Assembly: GCA_013389115.1 (NCBI GenBank)
Contig: JACADY010000004.1
Location: 1-64,000, forward strand
From: Alphaproteobacteria bacterium
GTDB lineage: Bacteria > Pseudomonadota > Alphaproteobacteria > Micropepsales > Micropepsaceae
DNA: 64,000 bases
Reading direction: 5' to 3'
Below are positions 6,952-16,822 of the stretch, in pieces; the first letter of the stretch is position 1; every line of letters starts with the position of its first letter. Made by a program: the position numbers and the translations under genes. Below the pieces are notes generated by a model. That model did no database searches, was not told the DNA's origin, and saw nothing but the letters and a program-made list of their open reading frames with translations.

Positions 6952-8298
6952 CTATGCCATGCTCGAGCGGATGAAGTCGCGCACGCGGGGCTGGATCTCG
7001 GTGCGCCAGCGCTTGCCGTTGAAGACGCCGTAGTGGCCGACGCCGGGCTGGATATAGTCGATATGCCGGTCCGCGGGGATGTTCCCGCACAGCTCATGCG
7101 CGGCCTGGGTCTGGCCGATGCCGGAGATGTCGTCCTTCTCGCCCTCCACCGTCATCAGAGCCATCGCGCGGATCTTGCCTGGCCGCACGAGGCGGCCGCG
7201 ATGGCGCAGCTCGCCCTTGGGCAGGAGATGACGCTGGAACACGCGGTCGATCGTCTCCAGATAGAACTCCGCGGTGATGTCCATGACGGCGAGATACTCA
7301 TCATAGAACTCGCGGTGCTTCTGGGTGTTGTCGCCGTCGCCCTTGATGAGGTTCTTGAAATAGTCGTAGTGCGCGTTCACGTGCCGGTCGCGGTTCATGC
7401 TGATGAAGCTCGTGAGCTGCATGAAGCCGGGGTAGACGCGCCGGCCGACGCCGGAATGCGGGAAGGGAACGGCCGAGATCATGTTGCGGCGGAACCAGGA
7501 GAGCGGGCGCTCCTCGGAAAGCTTGTTGGGGACGGTCGGGCTTTTGCGGGCGTCGATCGGGCTGCCCATGATCACCATTGAGGCAGGCTCAGCGGGATCC
7601 TTGTCCTCGGCCATCAGCGCCGCCGCCGCCAGCACGGCGGGACCAGGCTGGCAAACCGCCATGACATGCGTGCCAGGCCCCAGGAAACTGAGCATCTCAC
7701 GCACATAGTCGATGTAGTCATCGAGGTGAAATCCGCCCGCCTCCATCGGCACGAGCCGGGCATCGCGCCAATCGGTGATGTAGACATCGTGCTCGGGCAG
7801 CATGCCCTCCACGGTGCCGCGCAGCAGCGTCGCGTAGTGACCGGACATCGGCGCGACGATCAGAACCTTCGGGTGCGGGTATTTGGGGCGCAGGCGTTCA
7901 AAGGCGCCTTTCGCCTTCTCGAAATGCAAGAGGTCGGCGAAGGGCGCGGTCCAGACCACGCGCTCGGTCACGTCCACCGGCTCGCCATTGATCATCGTCT
8001 GCGGCAAATCGAAAAGCGGCTTTCCATAGCGCCGCGTCGTCGCCTCGAACACGTCGAAGGCCGCCGCAAGCGAGCGGCCGGTGTAGGTGTAAGTCCAGGG
8101 ATTGAGGGGGTTGCGGAAAAAATGGCTGCCCAGATCCGCTACCGCTCGGAAGGGCGAGACCACCGCATGCTGGAACTCATAGACCTGATAGAGAACGTTC
8201 TCAAAAACCTGCGCCTCGGTGAGATCGAGGTTGTGAGTCTCCGCATCCAAAATGTCCAACGCCACTTTCCATTCCTCAGCTTCCGGCACGACACGCAT
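6952..8298 (-). CDS. phaZ: Intracellular polyhydroxyalkanoate depolymerase
   Basis: Degrades stored PHA/PHB granules to hydroxyacids. The 448-residue protein shows the family signature FRNPLNPWTYT near residues 61-72 and the catalytic Cys216 in VCQPGPA. This cysteine replaces Ser in the lipase-like box of the intracellular enzymes. The C-terminal GVGHYGVFNGKRWRTEI carries the catalytic His. No signal peptide is present, as expected for a cytoplasmic enzyme. The N terminus is about 35 residues longer than usual. The ATG at 8298 or a GTG at 8265 (preceded by GAGGAA) may be the start. It lies divergent from the ankyrin gene. Carbon storage fits with pckA and the PTS regulators nearby. Confidence 0.92.
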   Translation of the reverse strand: MRVVPEAEEWKVALDILDAETHNLDLTEAQVFENVLYQVYEFQHAVVSPFRAVADLGSHFFRNPLNPWTYTYTGRSLAAAFDVFEATTRRYGKPLFDLPQTMINGEPVDVTERVVWTAPFADLLHFEKAKGAFERLRPKYPHPKVLIVAPMSGHYATLLRGTVEGMLPEHDVYITDWRDARLVPMEAGGFHLDDYIDYVREMLSFLGPGTHVMAVCQPGPAVLAAAALMAEDKDPAEPASMVIMGSPIDARKSPTVPNKLSEERPLSWFRRNMISAVPFPHSGVGRRVYPGFMQLTSFISMNRDRHVNAHYDYFKNLIKGDGDNTQKHREFYDEYLAVMDITAEFYLETIDRVFQRHLLPKGELRHRGRLVRPGKIRAMALMTVEGEKDDISGIGQTQAAHELCGNIPADRHIDYIQPGVGHYGVFNGKRWRTEIQPRVRDFIRSSMA

Positions 8299-8465
8299 GC
8301 CTCATCATCATAAGTTGCGTGCGACATCACGAAATTGCAACAAGGTTTCGCTCAACAAGGTTTTCATTTGATTCGGAGCCGCAGATCAGGTGGCCTGCTG
8401 GTGAGTAAAATCACACACTGTCCGAGCAAAACACTCTTACATTTTGAGACAAACTGAGACGCACC

Positions 8466-9029
8466 ATGACCCAGCTACTCACGCGGCGCTCGGTTCTTGC
8501 TGCTACGGCGGCCGCACTCTTTCTTTCCCCTACGGCAAGCGCGCAGCTTTTTCCCGAGGATCCCATCATCGATGGGGTGCGCACCAACGATGTCCTCAAG
8601 ATCCGACAGGCGCTGCTGAACGGCGTTTCCGCCAATTCAACGACCGCCGACAAAATCCCGCTCATCATTCTTGCCGCGCAATTGGGACACAGCGATGCGC
8701 TTGCCGAGCTCATCAACGGCCGGGCGCGGCTCAATGATCGGGCGCCGGATGGTCAGACCGCGCTTGCGGTCGCGGCGCGGCGGGGCGACCTTGCTTGCGT
8801 ACAGCTTCTCATTCTCGCCAAGGCCGATGTCGACAAGGGCGGCAAATTCGATGAGACGCCCCTCTTCCAGGCGATCCGCTCTGGCAATGTTCAGGTGGTC
8901 AAGGCGCTGATCGAGGCGGGCGCGGACCTTGCGCTCAACGATCCCACGGGACGCACGCCCGTTGAACTGGCGCAGGAACTGCGCCTCAATCGGGTCGAGG
9001 CGGTCTTGCGCGAAGCCGGAGCGTCGTAG
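8466..9029 (+). CDS. Exported ankyrin-repeat protein
   Basis: A 187-residue protein with a twin-arginine-containing signal sequence (RRSVLAATAAALFL..ASA), so export is likely, possibly by Tat. About four ankyrin repeats follow. The clearest are DGQTALAVAARRGDLACVQL, ETPLFQAIRSGNVQVVKAL and the final TGRTPVELAQE repeat. Ankyrin folds bind other proteins, and the partner is not visible. It ends just before an inverted copy of the composite repeat. It is divergent from phaZ, with 167 bases between them for two promoters. Confidence 0.85.
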   Translation: MTQLLTRRSVLAATAAALFLSPTASAQLFPEDPIIDGVRTNDVLKIRQALLNGVSANSTTADKIPLIILAAQLGHSDALAELINGRARLNDRAPDGQTALAVAARRGDLACVQLLILAKADVDKGGKFDETPLFQAIRSGNVQVVKALIEAGADLALNDPTGRTPVELAQELRLNRVEAVLREAGAS

Positions 9030-9071
9030 GCGCTCTGCGGGGATGAGGATTTAGGGGGGGCACAGACAGAG

Positions 9072-9125
9072 AGCCCACCCGGACACCTGACGGCGTCCGA
9101 CCTCCCCCATGGGTCGGTGGTTGCC
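9072..9125 (-). repeat. Inverted copy of the composite intergenic repeat
   Basis: In minus orientation this reads GGCAACCACCGACC..GGAGGTCGGACGCCGTCAGG..CCGGGTGGG. It matches the first half of the units at 6674-6771 and 63089-63186. It sits between the ankyrin gene and the pckA stop and lacks the ATGGATGGCCCGG half. Confidence 0.7.
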
Positions 9126-9134
9126 ATGAACGCC

Positions 9135-10751
9135 CTACTCCGCGGCCACCGCGCGGCCGGGAGCGGCGGCGCGCACCTCCGGCGTCACATGCGCCTCGAA
9201 CTTCTCGAAGTTCTTGACGAACATCTGCACCAGCTTGGCTGCCTGGGCGTCATAGGCGGCCTTGTCGGCCCAGGTATCGCGCGGGTTCAGGATCTTCGCA
9301 TCGACGCCCTGCACCGAGACGGGAACGAGGAAGCCGAAATTGGCGTCGCGGCGCATCTCAACCTTTGCCAGCGAGCCATCGAGCGCGGCGTTGAGCAGGG
9401 CGCGCGTCGCCTTGATCGGCATGCGCGAGCCAACGCCAAACGCGCCGCCCGTCCAGCCCGTGTTCACCAGCCAGCAATCCACCTTGTGCTCGGCAATGAG
9501 GTCGCGCAGCAGATTGCCATAGACGCTGGGGTGACGCGGCATGAAGGGCGCGCCGAAGCAGGTGGAGAAGGTCGGCTGGGGTTCCTTGCCCAGGCCCTTT
9601 TCCGTACCCGCCACCTTGGCGGTGAAGCCGGAAAGGAAGTGATACATCGCCTGGCTCGGCGTCAGCTTCGCGATGGGGGGCAGCACGCCAAAGGCATCGG
9701 CGGTGAGCATGATCACGTTCTTGGGCTGACCCGCATAGCCCGTCTCGCTCGCGTTCGGGATGAAGTCGATCGGATAGGCGCCGCGCGAATTCTCGGCGAG
9801 CGTCGCATCGTCGAGGTCGAGCCGGCGCGTCACCGGGTCCATGACGACATTCTCCAGCACCGTGCCGAAGCGCTTTGTCGTTGCGTAGATCTCCGGCTCG
9901 GCCTCGGGCGAGAGGCGGATCATCTTCGCATAGCAGCCGCCCTCAAAATTGAAGACGCCGTTTTCGGACCAGCCATGCTCATCATCGCCGATGAGCGTGC
10001 GGCTCGCATCGGCCGAGAGCGTCGTCTTGCCCGTGCCCGACAGGCCAAAGAAGATCGCCGACTTTCCGTCCGCGCCGACATTGGCGGAGCAATGCATCGG
10101 CATCACGCGCTTTTCCGGCAGCAGGAAGTTGAGGATCGTGAAGACCGACTTTTTCATCTCGCCGGCATAGGAGGTGCCGCCGATGAGGACGAGGCGGCGC
10201 GTGAAGTCGAGCGCGATCACCGTGCCCGAGGCCGTGCCGTGGCGCCGGGGATCGGCTTCGAAGCCGGGGAAGTCGATGATCGTGAACTCGGGCAGGAATT
10301 CTGCGAGCGCCGCCGTCTCCGGGCGGATGAGCAGGTTGCGGATGAAGAGCGAGTGCCAGGCAAGCTCGGTCACCACGCGCACCTTCACGCGATGGTCCTT
10401 GTCGGCACCGCCGAAGAGATCCTGCACGAAGAGCTCCTTGCCTTGCGCATAGGCGAGGAAGGCTTCCGCAAGAGAGGCGAATTGCTCCGGCGTCATCGCC
10501 TTGTTGTTGTCCCACCAGACGGTCTTGTCGGTGATCGCATCGCGCACGGTGAACTTGTCGCTGGCCGAGCGGCCGGTATGGATGCCGGTCTTCACGACGA
10601 GCGGGCCGTCCGCCGCAATCTCACCCTCATGGCGTGCAACCGCGTGCTGATAGAGCGCCGAGACCGGAAGGTTCCAATACGCGGCCTTCAAATTCCTCAA
10701 GCCGATCAGATCGAGTTTGTTCGTGCTGATCACAGGTCCTTGCTCTTTCAC
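9135..10751 (-). CDS. pckA: Phosphoenolpyruvate carboxykinase (ATP)
   Basis: Converts oxaloacetate and ATP to PEP, the first committed step of gluconeogenesis. At 538 residues from the chosen start it matches the family size. Visible motifs are the kinase-1a P-loop [11 protein letters not shown], the metal site in [20 protein letters not shown], the PCK signature [10 protein letters not shown], and the C-terminal [16 protein letters not shown]. The GTG at 10751 ([10 protein letters not shown]) is chosen because GAGGAG lies ten bases upstream. Longer readings add sequence foreign to the family. In rhizobia pckA lies beside chvI/chvG and is under their control; the pair is 3 kb away here. Confidence 0.96.
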   Translation of the reverse strand: MKEQGPVISTNKLDLIGLRNLKAAYWNLPVSALYQHAVARHEGEIAADGPLVVKTGIHTGRSASDKFTVRDAITDKTVWWDNNKAMTPEQFASLAEAFLAYAQGKELFVQDLFGGADKDHRVKVRVVTELAWHSLFIRNLLIRPETAALAEFLPEFTIIDFPGFEADPRRHGTASGTVIALDFTRRLVLIGGTSYAGEMKKSVFTILNFLLPEKRVMPMHCSANVGADGKSAIFFGLSGTGKTTLSADASRTLIGDDEHGWSENGVFNFEGGCYAKMIRLSPEAEPEIYATTKRFGTVLENVVMDPVTRRLDLDDATLAENSRGAYPIDFIPNASETGYAGQPKNVIMLTADAFGVLPPIAKLTPSQAMYHFLSGFTAKVAGTEKGLGKEPQPTFSTCFGAPFMPRHPSVYGNLLRDLIAEHKVDCWLVNTGWTGGAFGVGSRMPIKATRALLNAALDGSLAKVEMRRDANFGFLVPVSVQGVDAKILNPRDTWADKAAYDAQAAKLVQMFVKNFEKFEAHVTPEVRAAAPGRAVAAE

Positions 10752-11052
10752 GGCGTACACACTCCTCAAATTTGTTCCAGCCTTGAAGCCCACCCACTGG
10801 CCGCAGCGCCAGGTTCCCAAGCAAAGCGAAGGCCAATTCCTTTGCGCCTTTTTGCGCAGCAGCCGGGGACACATCCATGCGACATAAATTGCCGCGCCCT
10901 GCCCCAGCCGTCCCTTTGACTTGACTATAACTTATCTTTTTAGGGGCGCAGCGGCGCCGAGGCAATGGTTGCGCAAAGTCAAGCTTTCCAGCTTTTCGCC
11001 AACGCGGCGACGTGCGAGAGGTTAGGGCAATGCGCCATTTCCTTGCCGTCCC
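10752..11052. other. Divergent intergenic region between pckA and the MATE gene
   Basis: About 300 bases holding the pckA ribosome site (GAGGAG) and presumably both promoters. An AT-rich patch at 10915-10943 (TTTGACTTGACTATAACTTA) is the likeliest promoter zone, but no spacing fits a sigma-70 consensus convincingly on either strand. I see no gene or clear operator. Confidence 0.4.
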
Positions 11053-12459
11053 ATGACGAGACATCTTCCCCCCTGGCCCCAGCAGGCCGGGATCAGGGCC
11101 AATCTTAACCATTTCTGGCAACGCCTTGGGGGTCAAATCCGGCCGACACTGGCGCTTGCCGCGCCCGTCATGGTCGCGCGCACGGGCGTCGTCTTCCTGT
11201 TCGTCGTCGACAGCTTGATGGTGGGGCGGGCGGGCGGGACCGAGCTTGCGGCCTTCGGTCAGGCGGTCGCCCCGCAATCGGTGATGATGCTGATCTCGAT
11301 CGGCCTCCTTCAGGGCTCCATGATCCTCATTTCGCAGGCCTATGGCGCCAAGGAGTGGCGCGAATGCGGCCGAACCTGGCAGGCCTCCATGCTGATCGCG
11401 ATCGGCCTTGGGGCGTGCTTTTTCCTGCTCTCGTTCCTGGTCGAGCCCTTCCTTCTCCTTACGGGTACGGAAGCCACGCTCGCCCGGGACGCCGGCGCGG
11501 TGTCGTTGCAGTTCGCCTGGGGCATTCCAGGCATGCTGCTCTATATCGCCAGCAACTACTTCCTTGAATCGATCAAGCGACCGCAGATCGGCATGATGAT
11601 CATGATGATCTGCAATGCCCTCAATCTCGCGGCGGATGGCATTCTGGTGGCGGGATGGGGCGGATTTGTCACCGAAAGCTGGGGGGCGCCCGGCGCCGTC
11701 TTTACCACGTCGGCGCTGCGCTGGCTCGCCTTCCTCCTTGCCCTTTGCGCCATCCTATGGACGGGCGAAGTCGTCCGCTTCGGCGTGTGGCCCTCACTGC
11801 GCGGACATGTCGACCGGGTGAAGCACATCCTCAGGCTCGGCGGGCCGGTTGCCGTAGCGCTCGGGACCGATCAGGCGGCATTTGCCACCATCGTCATCAT
11901 GGCGGGGCACATGGGCGCAAGCGTTGCCGCCGCGCATCAGCTCACCAGCAATTTCACGACGCTTCTGCTCATGATCGCCGTCGGCTTGTCGGCCGCGACC
12001 TCCATTCGGGTCGGCCACGCGGTCGGCGCGGAGGACGCGCCGCAGTCGATGCGCGCCGGCATTACCGGAATTGGTCTTGCCCTTGCCATCACGCTCCTGC
12101 TCGGATTTGGCCTCTTGCTGCTGCCGCAAAGCATTGCCTCGCTCTATACGCCCGAGCCGCAGGTGATCGCGATCGCAACCAGCCTTCTCATGGTCGGCGG
12201 GCTCGTCATCGTGCTCGATGGCACGCTTACCGTGACGATGGGGGCGCTGCGCGGGCTTGGCGACACGTTCGTGCCGGCGATCCTGCATGCGGGATCCTAT
12301 TGGCTGATCGGCGTGCCGGCCGCCTATGCCCTTGGCTTCCCCGGCGGGCTTGGCGCGCCGGGCCTGATGCTGGGCCTTGCCGCCGGGATCGCGATGTCCT
12401 TTGCGCTGCTCTCATGGCGCTTTGTCGTCATCGTGCGGCGGCCTGTGCACCGGGCCTGA
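11053..12459 (+). CDS. MATE family multidrug/Na+ efflux transporter
   Basis: A 468-residue integral membrane protein with about twelve hydrophobic helices arranged as two homologous halves. The first half opens with LALAAPVMVARTGVVFLFVVD, followed by GQAVAPQSVMMLISIGLLQGS. The second half contains VAAAHQLTSNFTTLLLMIAV and SIRVGHAVGAEDAPQSM, which match the conserved helix 7/8 region of NorM-type exporters. These use a Na+ or H+ gradient to expel cationic compounds; the substrate is unknown. The ATG has no strong ribosome site. It is divergent from pckA and followed at once by a repeat element. Confidence 0.9.
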   Translation: MTRHLPPWPQQAGIRANLNHFWQRLGGQIRPTLALAAPVMVARTGVVFLFVVDSLMVGRAGGTELAAFGQAVAPQSVMMLISIGLLQGSMILISQAYGAKEWRECGRTWQASMLIAIGLGACFFLLSFLVEPFLLLTGTEATLARDAGAVSLQFAWGIPGMLLYIASNYFLESIKRPQIGMMIMMICNALNLAADGILVAGWGGFVTESWGAPGAVFTTSALRWLAFLLALCAILWTGEVVRFGVWPSLRGHVDRVKHILRLGGPVAVALGTDQAAFATIVIMAGHMGASVAAAHQLTSNFTTLLLMIAVGLSAATSIRVGHAVGAEDAPQSMRAGITGIGLALAITLLLGFGLLLLPQSIASLYTPEPQVIAIATSLLMVGGLVIVLDGTLTVTMGALRGLGDTFVPAILHAGSYWLIGVPAAYALGFPGGLGAPGLMLGLAAGIAMSFALLSWRFVVIVRRPVHRA

Positions 12460-12472
12460 AAAGCGCTCGCTA

Positions 12473-12596
12473 GAGTATTTCCCGATCACGGAGTATCGGG
12501 AAATACTCGCAAGACTTTGCAGGATCGCGCTTCTTTACGGCGAACCGGTACCCATCCCCGCCTTCGCGGGGACATGCTTCGCCGAGAAGCGCTCTA
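12473..12596. repeat. Dispersed repeat, CTAG-edge family, copy A (supplies bioB stop)
   Basis: The unit runs from GAGTATTTCCCGATCACGGA through CGAACCGGTACCC to TTCGCCGAGAAGCGCTCTA. A 99-100 base version nearly identical outside an internal deletion lies inside addA (33960-34059). A truncated right end lies at 41111-41143. Its right edge, GCTCTA, contains CTA, the complement of the bioB TAG stop codon. Confidence 0.8.
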
Positions 12597-13595
12597 TTGC
12601 TCCAACGCCTCGGGCTTCAGCCCCAGGCGGCGGAAGAGCGCAGCGTCCCGCCCCTCGCCCGGATTGGCCGCGGTCAGCAGCACATCGCCCACAAAGATCG
12701 AATTGGCGCCGGCGAAAAAGCACAGCGCCTGAAGCTCATCGGACATATCCTTGCGGCCGGCCGACAGGCGCACATGCGATGTGGGCATCATGATGCGGGC
12801 AAGCGCGATCGTGCGCACGAAGTCGAAGGGGTCGAGATGTCCCTCGTTCTCGAGTGGTGAGCCCGGGATCGGGATCAGCATGTTAATCGGCACGCTTTCA
12901 GGCGGCACGGGAAGATTGGCAAGCGTCACCAGCATGGCGACACGGTCTTCCTGTGTCTCTCCCATGCCGAGAATGCCGCCACAGCAGATCTTCATGCCGG
13001 CGTCTCGCACATGACCCAGCGTCTCGATGCGGTCGTTAAAGTGGCGCGTCGTGATGATCTCGCCGTAAAAGCGTTCGGACGTATCGATATTGTGGTTGTA
13101 GTAGTCGAGGCCAGCTTCCTTCAGGCGGCGTGCCTGATGGGCATCGAGCATGCCCAGCGTCATGCAGGTTTCCATTCCCAGCGCCTTCACGCCGCGCACC
13201 ATCGCCTCGATCTCATCGAGGTCGCGGTCCTTGGGGCTGCGCCAGGCCGCGCCCATGCAATAGCGCGTGGCGCCGCCCTCCTTCGCCCGGGCCGCCTCCT
13301 CAAGCACGCGCTCCAGCGCCATCAGCTTGGAGGCTTTCAGGCCCGTTGGATTGAATACAGACTGGCTGCAATATTTACAGTCCTCCGGGCAGCCGCCCGT
13401 CTTCACCGAGAGGAGCTGGCTCGTCTGCACCGTGCTCGGCTCGAAATGCGCGCGATGGACCGTCTGCGCCCTGAAGAGGAGCTCCATGAAGGGCATTTGG
13501 TAAACGGCAAGCGCCTCACTTTGCGACCAGGGAGCGGACCGTAGCGCGGACGCCTGCCCCTCTTGCGCGGCCGTCATGGGTTCCTGCATCGTCAT
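12594..13595 (-). CDS. bioB: Biotin synthase
   Basis: A radical-SAM enzyme inserting sulfur into dethiobiotin, the last step of biotin synthesis. It has 333 residues. The [4Fe-4S]/SAM motif CPEDCKYC is present, and the [2Fe-2S] ligands fall in CMGAAWR, CMTLG and the [11 protein letters not shown] segment. RLSAGRKDM holds the conserved Arg ligand. The start at 13595 has AAGGAG six bases upstream. No other biotin gene is adjacent, and no BioR box is evident in the short gap upstream. The TAG stop is formed by the edge of a dispersed repeat. Confidence 0.97.
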   Translation of the reverse strand: MTMQEPMTAAQEGQASALRSAPWSQSEALAVYQMPFMELLFRAQTVHRAHFEPSTVQTSQLLSVKTGGCPEDCKYCSQSVFNPTGLKASKLMALERVLEEAARAKEGGATRYCMGAAWRSPKDRDLDEIEAMVRGVKALGMETCMTLGMLDAHQARRLKEAGLDYYNHNIDTSERFYGEIITTRHFNDRIETLGHVRDAGMKICCGGILGMGETQEDRVAMLVTLANLPVPPESVPINMLIPIPGSPLENEGHLDPFDFVRTIALARIMMPTSHVRLSAGRKDMSDELQALCFFAGANSIFVGDVLLTAANPGEGRDAALFRRLGLKPEALEQ

Positions 13596-13777
13596 GGGGG
13601 CTCCTTGCTTCGTCAGTTGGCGGGGTCCATTGCTAACGGGTCGGGGCCGCCTGGGGAAGATGCCGGCGCCAGAGGGTGACGGTTTCCACTATTGCGCCGC
13701 CTTTGCACCCCTATAATGCCCCAAATCGATCAGCCCCTACGGCCGACCAAGACGCACCGGAACAAACGCCCCGCCCC

Positions 13778-14485
13778 ATGCCCACCATCGCCCTTGTCGA
13801 CGACGACCGGAACATCCTCACCTCCGTCTCCATCCTTCTTGAGGCCGAGGGCTATACCGTCAAAACCTATACGGACGGAGCGACCGCGCTGACCGCGCTT
13901 TCCGTGACGCCACCCGATCTTGTCATTCTGGACATCAAGATGCCGCGCATGGACGGGATGGAAGTCCTGCGCCGTCTCAAACAGAAACACGAGGCGCCCG
14001 TCATCTTCCTCACCTCCAAGGATGAGGAGATCGACGAACTCATGGGCCTCAATGCCGGCGCGGACGACTATATCAAGAAGCCCTTCTCGCAGCGGCTGCT
14101 GCTGGAACGGGTGAAGGCGGTGCTGCGCCGGGCCGAATTGCGCGCCAAGCCGCCCGGCAGCGACACCAAGGAAAACGCCGCCGAAGCGATCGTGCGCGGC
14201 CGGCTGATGCTCGATCCGGCGCGCCATGCCTGCACCTGGAAGGGTCTGGACGTGACGCTGACCGTGACCGAGTTCCTGATCCTGCAGGCCCTCGCCCAGC
14301 GGCCAGGGTTCGTCAAGACACGCGATCAACTAATGGATGCGGCCTATGACGACCAGGTCTATGTCGATGACCGCACCATCGACAGCCACATCAAGCGCCT
14401 GCGCAAGAAATTCAAGGAAGCGGATGACGATTTCGAAGCCATCGAAACGCTTTATGGTGTGGGGTACCGCTACAAGGAGAGTTGA
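13778..14485 (+). CDS. chvI: Response regulator, ChvI family (OmpR/PhoB type)
   Basis: An envelope/acid-stress response regulator of 235 residues from the chosen start. The receiver domain has LVDDDRN, the phospho-accepting Asp in [22 protein letters not shown] and YIKKPF. The winged helix ends in [24 protein letters not shown]. Family members start at [14 protein letters not shown], so the ATG at 13778 ([10 protein letters not shown]) is preferred over a GTG at 13676. A -10-like TATAAT at 13712-13717 would fall inside the longer form. No clear ribosome site precedes 13778, so translation may be leaderless or weak. It is followed by its kinase. Confidence 0.9.
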   Translation: MPTIALVDDDRNILTSVSILLEAEGYTVKTYTDGATALTALSVTPPDLVILDIKMPRMDGMEVLRRLKQKHEAPVIFLTSKDEEIDELMGLNAGADDYIKKPFSQRLLLERVKAVLRRAELRAKPPGSDTKENAAEAIVRGRLMLDPARHACTWKGLDVTLTVTEFLILQALAQRPGFVKTRDQLMDAAYDDQVYVDDRTIDSHIKRLRKKFKEADDDFEAIETLYGVGYRYKES

Positions 14486-14509
14486 GGCGTTCCCCAAAAG
14501 CAGGCCTGA

Positions 14510-16306
14510 TTGAGCGATACAGTTCCCGTTACCCGGCCCTTGAGCGGTCCGGATGACCTTCGCGCTTCTCCAAGCACCGAGGCGGCGGGACCGCTTGGCC
14601 TTTCGATCAGGCCGGGCGAGGAGCGCATCAAGGAAACGGCCGACGAGCCCGACGCCCTTGCCGCCTCGCTCCAGCGCGGCATCCGCACGCTTGGCGACAC
14701 GTTTCGATGGCTTGCCGGCGCACAGGGCCGGCGCACATCGACCCTGCGCCGGCGCATCATCATGCTCAATGCCGCCGCGCTCATCATTCTCATCGGCGGC
14801 GTCTTCTATTTCAACCTCAGCCGCGTGAGCCTCATCGAGGAACGCATCCTCTCGCTCACGACACAAGGCAAGATCATCGCGCGCGCGCTGGCCGAGAGCG
14901 CGGCAGGGGGCGCGGAGGCGACCCATATCGATGCGGAAACGGCGGCGCCGGCGCTGGCACGGCTTGCTGGGCCGACCGCGACACGCGTGCGCCTTTACGA
15001 CCGGCGGGGCGAGCTTCAGCTCGATACACGCTATCTCCTGCCGCAGAACGCGATCGTCACCAACCGCCTGCCGCCGCCCGGCGATGAACTATGGAATTTC
15101 GACTGGGCGCTGCGGCTCTATGACCTTGCGGTCGATCTCTTGCCGCAGCGGCGCTATCCTCCGTATACGGAATCGCTTTTCGGTTCCGGCCTTGCCTATG
15201 GCGAGGTCGCCGAGGCCATCGAGGGCCAGGTCGCAAGCGCCGTGCGCGTCAACAACCAGGGCGAGCTTATCCTTTCGGTCGCCGTGCCCGTCCAACGCCT
15301 GCAGTATGTGCTCGGCGTGCTCTTCATGTCGACGGAGGGCGGCGACATCGATGCCGTGCTGCGCGCCGAGCGGACCTGGCTGTTGCAGGTGTCGCTCGTC
15401 GCCGTCGCGGTCATGGTCGCAAGCTCCATATTCCTTGCCCGCACCATCGCAAGGCCAGTGCGCGAGCTTGCCGACGCGGCCGAGCGCGTGCGGCGGCTGC
15501 CGGCGGACCGGGAGGACATTCCCGACTTCACCCAGCGGCGCGACGAAATCGGCGATCTCTCCGCAACGCTGCGCGACATGACACAGGCGCTCTACAACCG
15601 TATCGACGCGATCGAGCAGTTCGCCGCCGATGTCGCGCATGAGATCAAGAACCCGCTCACTTCGCTCAAGAGCGCGGTTGAAACCTTCGCACGAGCCAAG
15701 GACGAGAAGGCCCGCGCGCGGCTGATGGATGTGATCATTCAGGATGTCGATCGCATCAACCGGCTCGTCAGCGACATCTCGGATGCCTCGCGCCTCGATG
15801 CCGAGCTTGCACGCGAGAAGGCCCACACCATCGATCTTGCCCAGCTCATTCAGACCGTCGCCAGCTATTACTCGCGCGACGGGCGCGCGGGTGTTTCCGT
15901 CCGGGTGACCATCGATCTGGCGAAGGCGCTTTACCTGCGGGGGCTGGAAGGTCCGCTCGCGCAGGTGTTCCGTAACATTCTCGACAACGCGGTTTCCTTC
16001 TCACCCGCTGAGGGCGCAGTGCGCCTTACCCTTACGCGGCGCGGCCGGCTTGCGCTTATCACCATCGATGACGATGGCCCGGGCATTCCAGAAGACAATC
16101 TCGGCCGGGTTTTCGACCGTTTCTTCACCGAACGGCCGGCCGATCACGGGTTCGGCAACAATTCCGGGCTCGGACTTTCCATCTCGCGGCAGATCGTTGA
16201 AATGCATGGCGGCACGATCGAAGCGTCGAACCGGCGCACGCGGCCGGATGGACCAGTGGAGGGGGCTCGCTTCATCATCACGCTGCCCGTGCTTGAGGGC
16301 ACATGA
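14510..16306 (+). CDS. chvG: Sensor histidine kinase, ChvG/ExoS family
   Basis: The membrane kinase for ChvI, 598 residues. After a hydrophilic N-terminal tail a first helix lies near 85-105 (IIMLNAAALIILIGGVFYFN). A periplasmic domain follows, then a second helix (LLQVSLVAVAVMVASSIFLA), HAMP, and the H-box VAHEIKNPLTSLKSAVETF. N box (NILDNAVSF) and G boxes (DDGPGIP, NSGLGLSISRQI) are complete. The start is a TTG at 14510, 24 bases after chvI, and is uncertain. Its TGA overlaps the hprK ATG (ATGA), so chvI-chvG-hprK-EIIA-HPr look like one transcript. That couples envelope sensing to PTS regulation, as in rhizobia. Confidence 0.92.
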   Translation: MSDTVPVTRPLSGPDDLRASPSTEAAGPLGLSIRPGEERIKETADEPDALAASLQRGIRTLGDTFRWLAGAQGRRTSTLRRRIIMLNAAALIILIGGVFYFNLSRVSLIEERILSLTTQGKIIARALAESAAGGAEATHIDAETAAPALARLAGPTATRVRLYDRRGELQLDTRYLLPQNAIVTNRLPPPGDELWNFDWALRLYDLAVDLLPQRRYPPYTESLFGSGLAYGEVAEAIEGQVASAVRVNNQGELILSVAVPVQRLQYVLGVLFMSTEGGDIDAVLRAERTWLLQVSLVAVAVMVASSIFLARTIARPVRELADAAERVRRLPADREDIPDFTQRRDEIGDLSATLRDMTQALYNRIDAIEQFAADVAHEIKNPLTSLKSAVETFARAKDEKARARLMDVIIQDVDRINRLVSDISDASRLDAELAREKAHTIDLAQLIQTVASYYSRDGRAGVSVRVTIDLAKALYLRGLEGPLAQVFRNILDNAVSFSPAEGAVRLTLTRRGRLALITIDDDGPGIPEDNLGRVFDRFFTERPADHGFGNNSGLGLSISRQIVEMHGGTIEASNRRTRPDGPVEGARFIITLPVLEGT

Positions 16307-16785
16307 GCGCAAGGATGCATGCAACGGCGATCCATTGGCCGGGGCTTGGCGGCGCGCTCATCCTTGGGCCTTCCGCCTCGGGCAAATCCGATCTTGCCTT
16401 GCGCACGCTCGGCCTTGGCGCCCTTCTTATCAGCGATGACCAGGTGATCCTGACCCGCAAGGCCAACATCCTCATCGCCGAGGCGCCGCCGCCCATCGCC
16501 GGCTATCTCGAGGCGCGGCGCATCGGCATCATCGCCGTGCCCTCGATCGCCGCGGCCGCGCTTCATGCCGCCTTCATCATCGAGGGCGGGCCGCAAACGT
16601 CGCGACTGCCCGAGCCGCAACCCTTGAGCCTGCCCCTGGGCGCGACGCTTCCCTCTTTCCGCATCGATCCGCTGGAGGCCTGCGCAGCGGAGCTCGTGCG
16701 GGCGGGGCTTTGGCTTCTTGCACACAATCCCGATCAAAGCTTGCCCAGCCTTGCGGGTTTTATTTCCAAGCCCGGCGCAAGCTGA
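16303..16785 (+). CDS. hprK: HPr kinase/phosphorylase, short alphaproteobacterial type
   Basis: Phosphorylates HPr on its regulatory serine. The 160-residue protein is only the C-terminal catalytic domain of the Gram-positive enzyme, as is normal in alphaproteobacteria. It has the P-loop GPSASGKSDLALR at about residues 22-34, the LISDDQV segment with the catalytic Asp pair, and GYLEARRIGII. It overlaps chvG by four bases. The incomplete PTS genes after it (EIIA and HPr, no sugar permease) show a purely regulatory system. Confidence 0.92.
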   Translation: MSARMHATAIHWPGLGGALILGPSASGKSDLALRTLGLGALLISDDQVILTRKANILIAEAPPPIAGYLEARRIGIIAVPSIAAAALHAAFIIEGGPQTSRLPEPQPLSLPLGATLPSFRIDPLEACAAELVRAGLWLLAHNPDQSLPSLAGFISKPGAS

Positions 16786-16822
16786 TAGAATCATTGCTTA
16801 TGTCAATCGCCATGAATCTTTC

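Noticed and set aside
9117-10919. A 600-codon open frame on the plus strand opposite pckA
   Set aside because: Antisense shadow of a clear PEP carboxykinase; no recognisable domain.
10915-10943. Sigma-70 promoter for pckA or the MATE gene
   Set aside because: Hexamer-like words occur but with wrong spacing on both strands, so only an AT-rich promoter zone is claimed.
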